DNA of 64,000 bases from Zychaea mexicana (Eukaryota; Mucoromycota; Mucoromycetes; Mucorales; Lichtheimiaceae): contig NW_026516763.1 of assembly GCF_025766255.1 (NCBI RefSeq), positions 105,195 through 169,194 on the forward strand. Direction: 5' to 3'. Made by a program: the position numbers and the translations under genes. Numbering within the stretch: the first letter of the stretch is position 1; each line of letters begins with the position of its first letter. A model generated the notes under the pieces. The model searched no databases. It saw only the letters and a list, made by a program, of their open reading frames with translations, and was not told the DNA's origin. Positions 36,346 through 47,500 of this stretch are shown here, in pieces.

Positions 36346-36354
36346 TTACGGTTA
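36332..36354. repeat. Short GGTTAC hexamer run
   Basis: Nearly four tandem GGTTAC units ending in GGTTAAG. Not the TTAGGG-type fungal telomere repeat. Located at the upstream edge of the decayed OTU/RTC4 locus. Confidence 0.6.
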
Positions 36355-37947
36355 AGTTTTCCAGCCAGTATTAGGTTTAAAGCCTGCTCATAAACCTTCA
36401 GATTCAGATGACATCAAAGGTGCCGGCACCGATCAAAGACATCCTCTTTAACGCAGTTGCTATAAGCACAAACCACACGCACCTGAGGATTAATTGCTCT
36501 TGAGAAAGTCTAAATGTTAGTTTACGGGAGGATGATACAGTCCACACCATTTACACGGTGATGACGCTAGTAAACAAAATCCACGTTGTACCTATCTTGC
36601 CTCTTTATCTCCTTGTGGGTTCCTAGACAAAATTTGGAAACATACGGAAACAATTATATACGAATTTCCAAATCATCATCTTATGACTTATTTCCTTCGA
36701 ATGAACGAATAGATGCTTAGACGTCGTATGGAGTATATTCACAAATTTGTATCAGAAACCATAATGAATGGAGTAGAGAGAAGAACCAAAGATTAGGACG
36801 AGGTTGAGATCAATAAAAGCTTATATATTATGTGAGCTATTCTTCATGAACAGAATTTGTGATGGGTGGAGGTCTGAAGAACACTTGTTCCTTTGCTCTG
36901 TTTTCTTGAGCATATCTTACTCATTTTCCCCCAAACTGCTCCGCACTGTAGGCCACATGAACTAGACACCCAGTCATCAAAGCAGACTAATAATCATTCA
37001 TCAACACAATCAGCTCGCCAAAAGCTTTACTTATACTAGTTACCATTATGAGACCGCAAAAAAAAACAAGCTAGAGAAGCCATCTTGTACGACTTGAAAT
37101 GTTGTTGCTATAATGCCCTGCGCGCTGTCAATGAAGGATACAAAACTATCATGCAGACGGAAATTAAGTGGTTGAGGCACATATACATGACCTCAGTTCG
37201 CAAAGCCTGGAAAGTGAAAGCTTTATAGACTATCGCATACAGAGAAGGCCAAGGCGGACGATGATCGAAAGGCCGTGAGGTTATGTATCATCAGTGGATG
37301 AACTTTTGATCTCGATGAGAATCTGCATTTCCGTAGTACATGGGGCATAGTACTCTTACGTGTCTACTGTTAAGAAGATAAAAGATTTCCACGTTATCTC
37401 AACGGGGTCGTGATGTATCTAATTATGCTCAACTTGTTGACCACGGACGGCGGGGCGTTGGCGTTTCGAGCACACATCAATACAGAGTAGCCAACAGCAA
37501 TCTGGGCAGCTGCTACAAAAACTGGCGATGATAGGCTCGCCACTCTCCAGACACTGCCAACGATTTTTGAGTTGATTATATTGACAGTGACAGAAACTTA
37601 ATGAGGACGAACAATCCAAAAGAGAAGCAGTAACTAGACATCACAGCGAGCCATCATTGCAGTGAACAAATCCAAGGAAACCGAATACAACATCCACGTT
37701 AGAGAAATGTACAAATTTTATTTTATTTTTTGAATGCAATATATTTACACTGATTTCTTTCTCCTGTCAGTGCATCATTCAACCGAAACGTATAAAAGGT
37801 TCGTTTACAGGTTTTAAAACAATATTAAGATAATAAAGAAAGGGATAGAGAGAGGCGTCCGCACAAACAATGATCATCAAGAAATTTTTTTAGGAAACAA
37901 ATGAAAGATGAGAGAAGATACAATGATATGGTATGCGGATGCGACTT
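36355..37947. other. No intact gene; coding-like fragments
   Basis: Mostly short frames. The plus-strand segment 37073-37228 reads EAILYDLKCCCYNALRAVNE, GYKTIMQTEIKWLRHIYMTS and then a stop. Another at about 37410-37600 reads LNLLTTDGGALAFRAHINTE, a stop, then PTAIWAAATKTGDDRLATLQ. Both look like remains of unrecognised genes. Confidence 0.3.
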
Positions 37948-38688
37948 TTAGATCAAAAGCTTTTCGATCTGGTTCTTGATCGACTGGATTTGGGGCTTCA
38001 AATCAGAACCCTCGTTAGTAGTGACAGAGGTGGCAATGACGGAGCGCGAGACACCACAGGCACGGCCCAAGGCAGTCTTGGAAGGCACAAAGACGTAAGG
38101 AACGTTCTTGTCTTCGCAGAGCAAGGGAAGGTGCAACAAGATCTCGAGAGGCTCGGTGTCAGCTAAAAGTCGTCAAAAAGCATAGAATAGTTAGTTTCTA
38201 TACTCTTTCTCCCTTCTTCCCTCCTTTCAACTCATATAACACCCAAAAACCAAGAAGGAACGCAGGGTAAGAGCAAAAAAAGAAGAAGCCTTCAGTAAGA
38301 CTAATCGTTTTCCAAGTCCATGTTTGCTGTTTGTCACCGGAGTAAGGCAATTTCTCATCATTTGCTGCTTCTTAATTTCCTTTACCCTTCCATTCCCTCC
38401 TTCGTTTGGCTTTTTTTCTTTTTCTCTCTGAGAAAACCCAGACAAGTAAACTTACCAGCCATGACAATGAATTCGGAAATGCCTCGGTTAAGAGTCTTGG
38501 TGGCTTCGTTAGCACCCTTCTTGAGCTGCTTGTAGTGCGAGGCTTGTTGGATAAGATCCAAAATGGTGTTGGTCAAGGTAGCGTCAGCGAGAGGGAAAGC
38601 CTTGGGGTTGACAGACTACACACACAATATGCGGATTATTAATTTCAGTTAAACATTAACAGTTTGTATATATAAAGATTCTTACCAT
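37948..38688 (-). CDS. SNU13: SNU13 / 15.5K RNA-binding protein (L7Ae family)
   Basis: Binds kink-turns in U4 snRNA and box C/D snoRNAs, acting in spliceosome and snoRNP assembly. Three exons: 38688-38686 (the ATG alone), 38615-38456 and 38162-37948, giving 125 residues, the normal size. Conserved stretches are [97 protein letters not shown] and the C-terminal [10 protein letters not shown]. The ATG is followed directly by GTAAGA, and the next exon starts TCT GTC AAC in phase 0, so the start codon is separated from the rest by an intron of about 70 nt. No alternative start fits the N-terminus. Confidence 0.95.
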
Positions 38689-38974
38689 GATGATTTATAG
38701 AGTGGAGGGTAGGAAGAAGCAAGAAATTGCTACGCGACCTTTCCCGTCATAAATTTTTTTAGACTGGCGAAGCCACCCTTTTGACAGCCAAACTCCGATG
38801 AACACATTCAGATGGTTTAGGTGAAAACGGGCAAGTGTTCTCACTCCGTCGTTCTTCAGCCCTAACTGATCCATCTCTACTTTCAGAAAGTGAGAACCGA
38901 AACCATTAAATGCATTGAATGCAATGTTTATTAAAATGTGATGGATGAGTTTGTCACGTGTTGGTATTTTTTGT

Positions 38975-40278
38975 CTAAGTATCCTTCTCAATAATGCTGT
39001 CCTTCTTGTCCGCATACTCAGTCCAACTTCCATCATAGACGGCAACGTTCTTGGCACCAGCTTGTTCCAATGCAACATATAGCGTTGAAGCCGTAATACC
39101 GCTACCTAGTGGATATCATAGAAAAGAATAACAATCAACACACATTATATCATCACCAAGCAGCATGTATGTTACCATTTGTTGCCCTATCAATGCACTG
39201 CTATCACTACATACCACAGCTCGTTACAATTTCTTTGCTGAGGTCGACACCACGAGATTCAAAAACTTCGCGCAGCTTCTCAGAGTCCAACAACTGGCCA
39301 TCCTCAATGACAACATTGAAAGGCACGCTAATAGATCCGGGCATATGGCCGGAACTCAGTCCAGGTCGTGGTTCCGGGGCCTCGCCTGTGAAACGTGGGT
39401 TCGGGCGTGCATCCAACACTTGTGCTGGCTTTCCACCACGACGAGCATTTTCAAGTACCTGAGCATAGTCGCGAACGAGCTGCTTGTTCAGAGTGGGCAC
39501 AGCATATTTGGCAGGCGTCACCTTGGTTTCACCGGATTCCGTGGGACGGCCTTCCTTGAGCCATTTTGGCAATCCACCATTAAGGATGGATACGTTTTGA
39601 TGTCCAAAGGCCTATTGAAGGAAAAGAATGAGCCTGCTGGACGGCGAAGCAGGTTATACATGATTTAATATAATTACCTTGAATGTCCAATAGACCCGCG
39701 TGGCGGAAAAGATACCTACGGAATCATAGACAACAACTTGATCTTTCTCGCTGATACCGAGCTGGCCTTTTTTTATCGTTTATTAGCACGCCTTATATTT
39801 TTTTTTTGCGCTGTGCGCAACATAAAGCCAAGCATAGAACTTACCAACTGCTTCGGCAAATACTTCGGGCGTAGGAAGCATATGTGGCAAGTTTACAGTT
39901 GTGTCTTTGATTTCATCAATCCCAAAGAAACGCGCGCCGGGAATGTGTTGCTTGACAAAGTCTTGGTGGGGATCGCGGTTAGCGTTGGGCATGTGCCATG
40001 AACCGTCGAGCACTTTGATTTGGTCCAATGATGAGGCCAATTCGTCTGTTGATACAAGACTTCCGAAGTTACGCTTAGCAGCAGTAGCGGCAGCCATTCC
40101 TTAATAATATCAACGAAAAAAGAGTGGGGTTAAAATGAAAGCCGACAACAATATTAGTTACTTGATTATTCTCCTGCTCTATTTCTCGAGATATATACCA
40201 TACTGTACTGTTATGCTATCTACCTTGTGCAAAAAAACGCTTGCCAGCAAGACCACGAACGGAATGCTGAAGAAACAT
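38975..40278 (-). CDS. 3-mercaptopyruvate/thiosulfate sulfurtransferase, two rhodanese domains
   Basis: Transfers sulfane sulfur from 3-mercaptopyruvate or thiosulfate to an acceptor. Multi-exon. Exon 1 (40278-40224) codes MFLQHSVRGLAGKRFFAQ, basic, hydroxylated and free of acidic residues: a mitochondrial presequence. Exon 2 starts at 40099 and reads GMAAATAAKRNFGSLVS. The N-terminal domain has VLDGSWHMPNANRDPHQDF, HIPGARFFGIDEIKD and VVVYDSVGIFSATRVYWTF. The C-terminal domain has VLDARPNPRFTGEAPEPRPG and GHMPGSISVPFN, and the active-site loop TSCGSGITAS spans an intron near 39100. CGSG with Ser/Gly rather than CRKG favours mercaptopyruvate over thiosulfate as substrate (family knowledge). 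It ends YADKKDSIIEKDT at 38975. Confidence 0.92.
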
Positions 40279-40582
40279 GATCGAGCTGTTGGTTGTTGTA
40301 CAGGAGTAAGACGCGCCCTTTCCGTTTTCTCTCTTTCTCTCTTTCTATCGGGGTAAATCATACAGTTCCACAACAGATTGAATTATGCTAAATAAATAAT
40401 GTGAGTCATGGCGTAACTGCGACGCTGTATGGCTTGAATTACTTTTTCAAAAGTCCTTTACCATCTCATTTTGACAAATAAAGCATAGCAGTAAAGTAAA
40501 AGAGGGTCTGTGCCAATAGAGGCGGACTTGAAGCTACAGAAGAAAGCCGGTCAATCGTATCCAAAGTTGGATGACATCGAAC

Positions 40583-40880
40583 CTACACCATAGAGAATTT
40601 GAACCCTTTGTCTGTGAAGCTAGACGTCTGCAGTTTCTGCAAAGCTTTGATGATAAAAGGCTCCCCGCTGATATATGTCTTCTCGCTAACTGCAAAGTGA
40701 GTATTGTTGCATAGACAAACTGCTTCATTTTAAGTATAAAAAGACACACATTATCAATAAGTCGCAAGTCCAAGCCCTCAATACAGTAGAGCAATGCTGT
40801 GCCCATGCAAGCCAGCTTTCGCACATAACCAACTATATGTGTGGCATTATCCCGCGTCCGCACTCCTAAATTACCCACAC
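40583..40880 (-). CDS. Two-exon 3' end of an unidentified gene
   Basis: The minus-strand frame NLGVRTRDNATHIVGYVRKL, ACMGTALLYCIEGLDLRLID joins through an intron (donor GT|GTGTCT near 40750, acceptor near 40690) to VSEKTYISGEPFIIKALQKL, QTSSFTDKGFKFSMV and a stop at 40583. Joining fits phase and composition looks coding. No start codon or family is recognised, so this is a fragment or the end of a gene extending towards 41.2 kb. Confidence 0.3.
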
Positions 40881-41666
40881 AATTCTTCTCCTTTCTCTAG
40901 ACCCACCACCATCACAGCCTTCATATTCCACCTTAAACATTGTCCATAGAGAAGCATTAACAACCGTTACAAATAACTAGATATGAATCGCTGATTTAGA
41001 CCACCTCCAAAACTTCGATCGAGTCACTTTCGGTAGGGCTAGCATAGGTTTTAGCCTGTTAATGTTAGAGTGTTTTGGGAGCTTCGGATTGACAGCTCGC
41101 TTGGTGTTCTCCTTAAACCCCTGCCTACCCCACCCAGGTCGCGGACGCATTTGATGCTGTATGATATACGTGAAACCAAAAATTGACTCACATAAAACAA
41201 ATTGTGGGTGATATTAGCGTAGATGTTTCCATTTTCTGCTGTTGTTGTCGTTCATGTCTACAATCGTTGTGCTATGCTAAAAATTGATGAGAATTTCTTC
41301 ACGTTTAGATTGGTAGCCCACATGGTTCTTAAAACGGTTGAAGAGACTATATGGGCGACAAAAGCAATGATTTTTTTAACCAGCCTGTTTTCCCATATTG
41401 ATTAGAGAATCAACGATCGCTTCATGGACACTTACAGTGTTCTACAGCTTCGTTTGTCCGAAAATGTATCACTCTACGAGGACGTGGAATTTTATAGTAT
41501 TCGTATAAAAACCGCTAATGTTTCGTCGATAAAGTTTTATTGAGAGCAGTTTGATTTACTAAGAGCTGGATAGTTCTAGTGATTCTTCCCGCAATTTTCC
41601 CCAAAATCACCTACATACAGTATCCTTATTCAACGAGACTAGTTATCATTCAACCTGATAAAAGGC
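40881..41666. other. No intact gene; coding-like fragments
   Basis: On the minus strand a possible terminal exon (acceptor near 41055) reads AKTYASPTESDSIEVLEVV and stops at 40996. An overlapping frame starting at 41150 reads MRPRPGWGRQGFKENTKRAV. The two compete, so neither is called as a gene. Confidence 0.25.
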
Positions 41667-42485
41667 CTACAACTTGTATACCCTCGCAATGTCTTCAAAA
41701 TTAAATTTCATCAAAAGATAGACTGAATTCTTGTCCTTGAGCCGCTGAGGATTTGGGTGCTTCATCACACCTATCACCCGTGCACCCATCCTCCGATACC
41801 AGGCTATCATTTCTGCCCTTGCCTCGAATACGATGAAAACAGTAGAATTGTAGCCCAAGCTCTTGGCATAGATAAGTGAGACTTGATGTAATAACCGTCC
41901 AGCGAGACCTTAAGACTGGTATTTTAGTTGCACTGCGATAAGGTCCGTGTAGCATTCATTGCTTACACCGCTATCATCTTCCTCTGGTGCCTCGATCCTT
42001 CCTGCAGGTGGAAGTTTTGCTTCAATAATTAAGTGAGTGGCGACGAGAGACTCCTCATTTTCTTGTTTATCCTGAGCCCAGCGCTTTTCAAAAGCACAAA
42101 TAAACATAGTACGTTTGTTTCCAGCTGCAGTTTCGCGGATTAGCTCTTCGATCTCTTCGTACGTAACTCTGGCACCTTTAAGAAAGCTTTTGACTGATGT
42201 CCAACTGGCTATGAAAGATAAAAATAAGCGGTTGGTAACTGTTTCCGCATAATGACAGTATGTAACATGATAACATTGTATCTTTATTACACAACAATGA
42301 CAATGGTGGGACCACAAGAACATACCGTTTGTCATAAAAGCCGTATTAATTAGGTCCACGATTTCCTGAGTACGCTTTAAATCATTCAGGGTAACTGGAC
42401 GCGCGTAAACCTTGTTGATCAAAGCTATAACAGGGTATTCTTTTTTATCCACCGCTGCTGTTTGTTGCTCAGTACCGGTAATCAT
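41667..42485 (-). pseudogene. GNAT-family N-acetyltransferase with an in-frame stop in the acetyl-CoA loop
   Basis: Would acetylate a small molecule or protein from acetyl-CoA. Exon 1 from 42485 gives PVTLNDLKRTQEIVDLINTA, FMTN. After an intron (about 42324-42211) it continues ASWTSVKSFLKGARVTYEEI, EELIRETAAGNKRTMFICAF. The core reads LIAVQLKYQS, then TAA at 41912-41910, then in the same frame GLAGRLLHQVSLIYAKSLGY, NSTVFIVFEARAEMIAWYRR and MGARVIGV. The Q-x-x-G-x-A/G loop that binds the CoA pyrophosphate is interrupted at one codon. Everything else, including the downstream frame to 41667, is intact. Either a very young pseudogene, a base-call error or a recoded stop. Confidence 0.75.
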
Positions 42486-43109
42486 GCTGCCTAACTCAGA
42501 ACTCTTCCGTTATAATAATGAGGAAGAGCCATATATATAGTTTTTACGTTTATATGCAGCAATCCAATCCATACACTGTAGGAAAATACATGAAAAAACC
42601 TGGAAACGCGGCAAATTAAGGTATATTAAGGTATTTTTAAACCTAAAAAACCTGGAAAATCCCTGATATACCTTAAAACCTGGTTTCTCTGATTCATCTT
42701 ATTGGTCGGCCTAAGCGTGGATGCGTTTAACTGTGTTTATGCTTGGTACATACATCGTGTCTTATTGGTCGTTGTACTGTACGTATAGCTGTATCCGTTT
42801 GGGAGCATCATTGGATATTTCATCAGCTATTCACATATCTCCATTGATCTCTTTCATATTATATACATATGCAAATAACTGATTTTGATTGGATGACAAT
42901 ATGTTTATTATTGGAATATTGCTTTCGGTATAAAATCTGTGACAAATTATATTTTTATTGTGTAGTATACAAGCAAATAAGTGCTCAACTCTATTTAGTT
43001 GCGACCACGACCGCGACCGCGTTCAAGGTGCGGACAGGAACAAGACAAGACAAGGACAGAAAGACCGGACATCAATAATGTGTTAGGTGCTTTTCAGCAA
43101 GAACAGGAC
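42486..43109. other. AT-rich spacer with a short inverted-repeat cluster
   Basis: At 42590-42685 the string AACCTGGAAA or AACCTGG occurs three times, and AAGGTATAT is mirrored by ATATACCTT about 45 bp away, as in a small MITE or solo element. No gene is recognised; the frame 42869-43078 has no motif. Confidence 0.4.
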
Positions 43110-44034
43110 TAGACACACGGTTCGCCATCTCAATAAATTGTAGACACCCGGTTCGCCATCTCAATAAATTGTAGACACACGGTTCGCCAAGTCACTAAAT
43201 TGTAGACACACGGTTCGCCATCTCAATAAATTGTAGACACACGGTTCGCCATCTCAATAAATTGTAGACACACGGTTCGCCATCTCAATAAATTGTAGAC
43301 ACACGGTTCGCCAAGTCACTAAATTGTAGACACACGGTTCGCCATCTCAATAAATTGTAGACACACGGTTCGCCAAGTCACTAAATTGTAGACACACGGT
43401 TCGCCATCTCAAAAAATTGTAGACACCCGGTTCGCCATCTCAATAAATTGTAGACACACGGTTCGCCAAGTCACTAAATTGTAGACACCCGGTTCGCCAA
43501 GTCACTAAATTGTAGACACACGGTTCGCCAAGTCACTAAATTGTAGACACACGGTTCGCCATCTCACTAAATTGTAGACACACGGTTCGCCATCTCAATA
43601 AATTGTAGACACCCGGTTCGCCATCTCAATAAATTGTAGACACCCGGTTCGCCATCTCAATAAATTGTAGACACACGGTTCGCCATCTCAATAAATTGTA
43701 GACACACGGTTCGCCAAGTCACTAAATTGTAGACACACGGTTCGCCATCTCAATAAATTGTAGACACACGGTTCGCCAAGTCACTAAATTGTAGACACAC
43801 GGTTCGCCATCTCAAAAAATTGTAGACACCCGGTTCGCCATCTCAATAAATTGTAGACACACGGTTCGCCAAGTCACTAAATTGTAGACACACGGTTCGC
43901 CAAGTCACTAAATTGTAGACACACGGTTCGCCAAGTCACTAAATTGTAGACACACGGTTCGCCATCTCACTAAATTGTAGACACACGGTTCGCCATCTCA
44001 ATAAATTGTAGACACACGGTTCGCCAAGTCACCA
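43110..44034. repeat. 31-bp tandem array, 30 copies, with higher-order structure
   Basis: Units share the core ACGGTTCGCCA and the end AAATTG. They differ at two places: ACACACGG or ACACCCGG near the start, and ATCTCAATAAATTG, AAGTCACTAAATTG, ATCTCACTAAATTG or ATCTCAAAAAATTG at the end. I count 14 ATCTCAAT units, 12 AAGTCACT (the last truncated), 2 ATCTCAAA and 2 ATCTCACT. Units 6-16 (43265-43605) and 19-29 (43668-44008) repeat the same order with one base different. Not a CRISPR: there are no unique spacers. Confidence 0.97.
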
Positions 44035-44526
44035 AGACAAGAAGGAAACCTGAAGGTATGCATAAAACCCAGGTAATCCAGTGACTTCACAAATTAGCGT
44101 GATACAAATGAATGATGGCGTTCTATCGCGAGACATTGCTACGTAGAACAAAGTATGTGTAAAGGGAGGCTCTATTATGCTCCAACGCATTGCTTTACGT
44201 CTGGAGGTCGCGCTTGGGTTTTAACCCAACTTACTTATTTCATACCAGCGAGACATCCGATAGAGTACATATGTAGCGACCTCCATATACTAATTGCGCA
44301 ACATAAGTATAATAAGTGAGCACAAGACAACAACAACCCCAAGAAAACACCTCCAGCAGTTTCGCATCTTCTTAAAATTATGTAATCTAGTTTATATTTA
44401 TAGTACTGCGGTTCTTATGCAAAGGTAAATGTATTTACGTGTGTGTGTGTGTGTGTGGGTGGGAAGGGATAGGAATAGAGATATGCGTAATAAAAGGTGC
44501 ATTGGGTTATGTGTTTGTTTCTACTA
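44035..44526. other. Spacer before the histidine kinase 3' end; GT microsatellite
   Basis: No gene is seen. A (GT)n run lies at about 44438-44457. The kinase gene's stop codon follows at 44527. Confidence 0.5.
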
Positions 44527-47500
44527 TTATGATGGTTTGGATAAATTACTACTACTAGTACTCTTGCTACTATTACTGTTATTGTTATAATTATTACTAT
44601 TACTATTACAGCAAAACCTTCGTAACGTTTCAGCAAGCACTTTGTGATTCATTGGTTTCGTAAGGTATCTACATTTTAAGTAGTTAGTATAGCCAATAAT
44701 AGAAACAATGTTTAATATGAAAATAAGTGCATACTCATTCATGGCTGCGTTCAAGCATATTTTGCGGGCGCTATCTTGGACATCCGCCGTTAATGCTACA
44801 ATGGGAAGTTGTATTAACCTTGCTTCCTGCGCTTCAATTTTTCGTATTTTCTTTGTTGCTTCGACACCATCACACTAACATCAAATGCGTACGATTGAAA
44901 GAAAAATTGTTAGCGGGCATAATCTCAATACATGTTTCAAAGATTTAAAAGAGAACGTTATGAACCTGTGGCATATGGTGATCAAAAAACGAGATGATAT
45001 AGTAACCAGGTGGGTGCTGCATCCATTTTTCTACTGCCTCTAATCCATTATTGGCGCAATCGACATGGAAGCCGAGCCTAGTGAGCTGCTTAAATACTAA
45101 CTTTTGAGCGACCGGGTTGTCTAATAACACATGGTTAGTCCCTGTATAAGCTCAAATTCATTCAAAATCTTCCATCATGACTATACCTTCTGCAACAAGA
45201 ACGCGCATTGTACTAAACAACTTCCGTTCTTCCGGAGTAATTGCGTCGCCGGAAAGCTTTGCTCCGTCTCTTGATGATGGCGATGCACGAAGCGTAGGTC
45301 GAGGTGTTGGTGGCGCCTCCTCTGTTTGTCGTAGCATATCAATCATCGTCAACAATAACTTTTGCCGGCGTAGAGGAACAGCCATTCGTACGACAGCACG
45401 TTTCTGCTGTGGTGATGGTTCTAGTCGCTGTTGTCGTTGTGCCTTGCTTTTAGCAGTCGTCGTGTCCAACAAAGTAGGACGCCCATCCTCTTCTCCCAAA
45501 GTCAAGTGATTCTGACCCAAGAATTCACAAACACCGCTACTGGGATAATGCATAATGATGATACACCGCGTTCGATCCAAAAAGTAGCGAATATTGTCGG
45601 CCCATGCAGAATAATCGGGATCGTGCGTAAGAAAAAGACCAATAATAAGCGCCTGGTACGTTGTATCTTTGTGCGACGCTAGTTCGGTTGCTGAACATAC
45701 ACCGTCGACAGTTATGCCAGGAAGCAATTGACGAACCATCTTGACAGTGGAAGCATGCTTTGCAGAAATCAAAACGCGACAATCTTTTAATTCGTTGAGC
45801 AATGTTGCAATGGTATTGTTGCGCTCCAGGGTTTGGTCTTGTACTTTGTTGACTTGTATGGTAAAGTAGAAGTTTGATCCCTTGCTCGGTTGGCTAGACA
45901 CGTCGATTGTTCCAGTCATGAGCTCCACTAACTGTAAGCATATAGATAAACCTAGACCAGTGCCTCCATATTTGCGACTGGACAAAGAAAAGGAATTCAA
46001 GGCTGTTTATTAGCACAAGTCCGGATGATCCGTCAAGCAGTCGAATTTCTACTTACGTTGTACTTCCATCCACCTGGGAGAAAGGTGCAAACAAAACTTT
46101 TCGCTGCTCTTCGCTGATGCCGATACCTGTATCGACAACTTCGAATAGCAGCGCAACCTTGTCATCACCAGCCTTTTTGCTGGCGCGTTTGTTGATTGTA
46201 CATCGTATTTCAATTTCTCCTTCATGCGTAAACTACAAGTAGCATTAGAACTTTTAGTATTCCACAAGAAAGCATATCAGGTACATATATCCGGCTTTTT
46301 TTTTGTTTGCTTACCTTAATAGCGTTACCGAGTAAGTTGATCAAAATCCTTATAATAAGAGAAAATAAAACATTATTGATCGATTGTTATAATGAAAAAG
46401 CAACATAAACGACCAAAAATTTGCTTACTGCCTTAACCGGTTTGCATCTGCCATGACAACCGAGGGGACATCCTTGGTAACGTTGTAAGTGACATTGACT
46501 TTCTTTTGTATCGCCATGGCAATAAGCATTTCTATGACATCCGTAATCGTCTGCTCCACAACCACTGGGGACAAATCGAGTGATACTTTGCCAGCTTGCA
46601 GTTTCGAGAAGTTGAGCAAGTCGTCGATTATCTGCAGTAGAATCTCGCATGATTCCTTGGCTGTTTTTACCAAATCACGTTGCTCAGGGTCCAAACTATC
46701 AACACATTATTTGCGGTTACGCGATATTACATTTAGTTCGAGGTTTCAAAAATGTAGCATAAATTCTCTCACGCTTCCTATGCATGTACTTACTTAGTTT
46801 CAGCGAGCAATGATATCATGCCGTAAAAGCCAGAGAAAGGCGTACGGATTTCGTGACTCATGTTGGCCAAAAAGATTTCTCGCAGACGCGTTGCCCTCAC
46901 TGCCGCTTCTTTACTCTTTCGAGCATCTTCCAACGCTTGTTTTTGCATTTCAATCATCCTATCATGCGCGCATATCTGATTAGCAGTCATATATATATAT
47001 ATATATAAGAACGCGTATCGTTCAATGTATAGTTACCTCATGTTTGCCATCGTAGCACGCTGCACAGATTTGAACAAAAAGGCATTTGTGATTGAGATAC
47101 CCATTTGTTGACATAACAGACTGAGGACCGTAACATGTCTCTGAGTAAAGACGCCGACAGAGCCTTCAATAAACAAGCAACCCGCCAATGCGCCCTTGTG
47201 GATAATGGGCATACAGATGACAGACTTGGAACCTGTGCGTTCGAACCAAGGCCCCACTGCAAAACGAGTATCTTCCTCAATGTTGTGGATGAAAATACTC
47301 TCGCCGGTATGGATCGTGTGATTAATGATACGGCTCGATACAAGTTCGTCGTCTTCGAACAGTCGTCTAGGTGGATCGTACGTGATTGTTTCGGCGTTTT
47401 GACTGCCATAAGCACAAACACCGAATTTTTCTTCTTTAACAATAAGTGCTCCACGTTCGGCGCCTATGTATAAAATGTTATTAAGGAGAAGATATTCGTG

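Noticed and set aside
36332..36354. Interstitial telomere from the GGTTAC run
   Set aside because: Fungal telomeres are normally TTAGGG-type; only about four GGTTAC units are present.
43110..44034. CRISPR array or tRNA B-box cluster in the 31-bp repeat (GGTTCGCC)
   Set aside because: The repeats abut with no spacers, the genome is eukaryotic, and GGTTCGCCA does not match the B-box GGTTCGANNCC.
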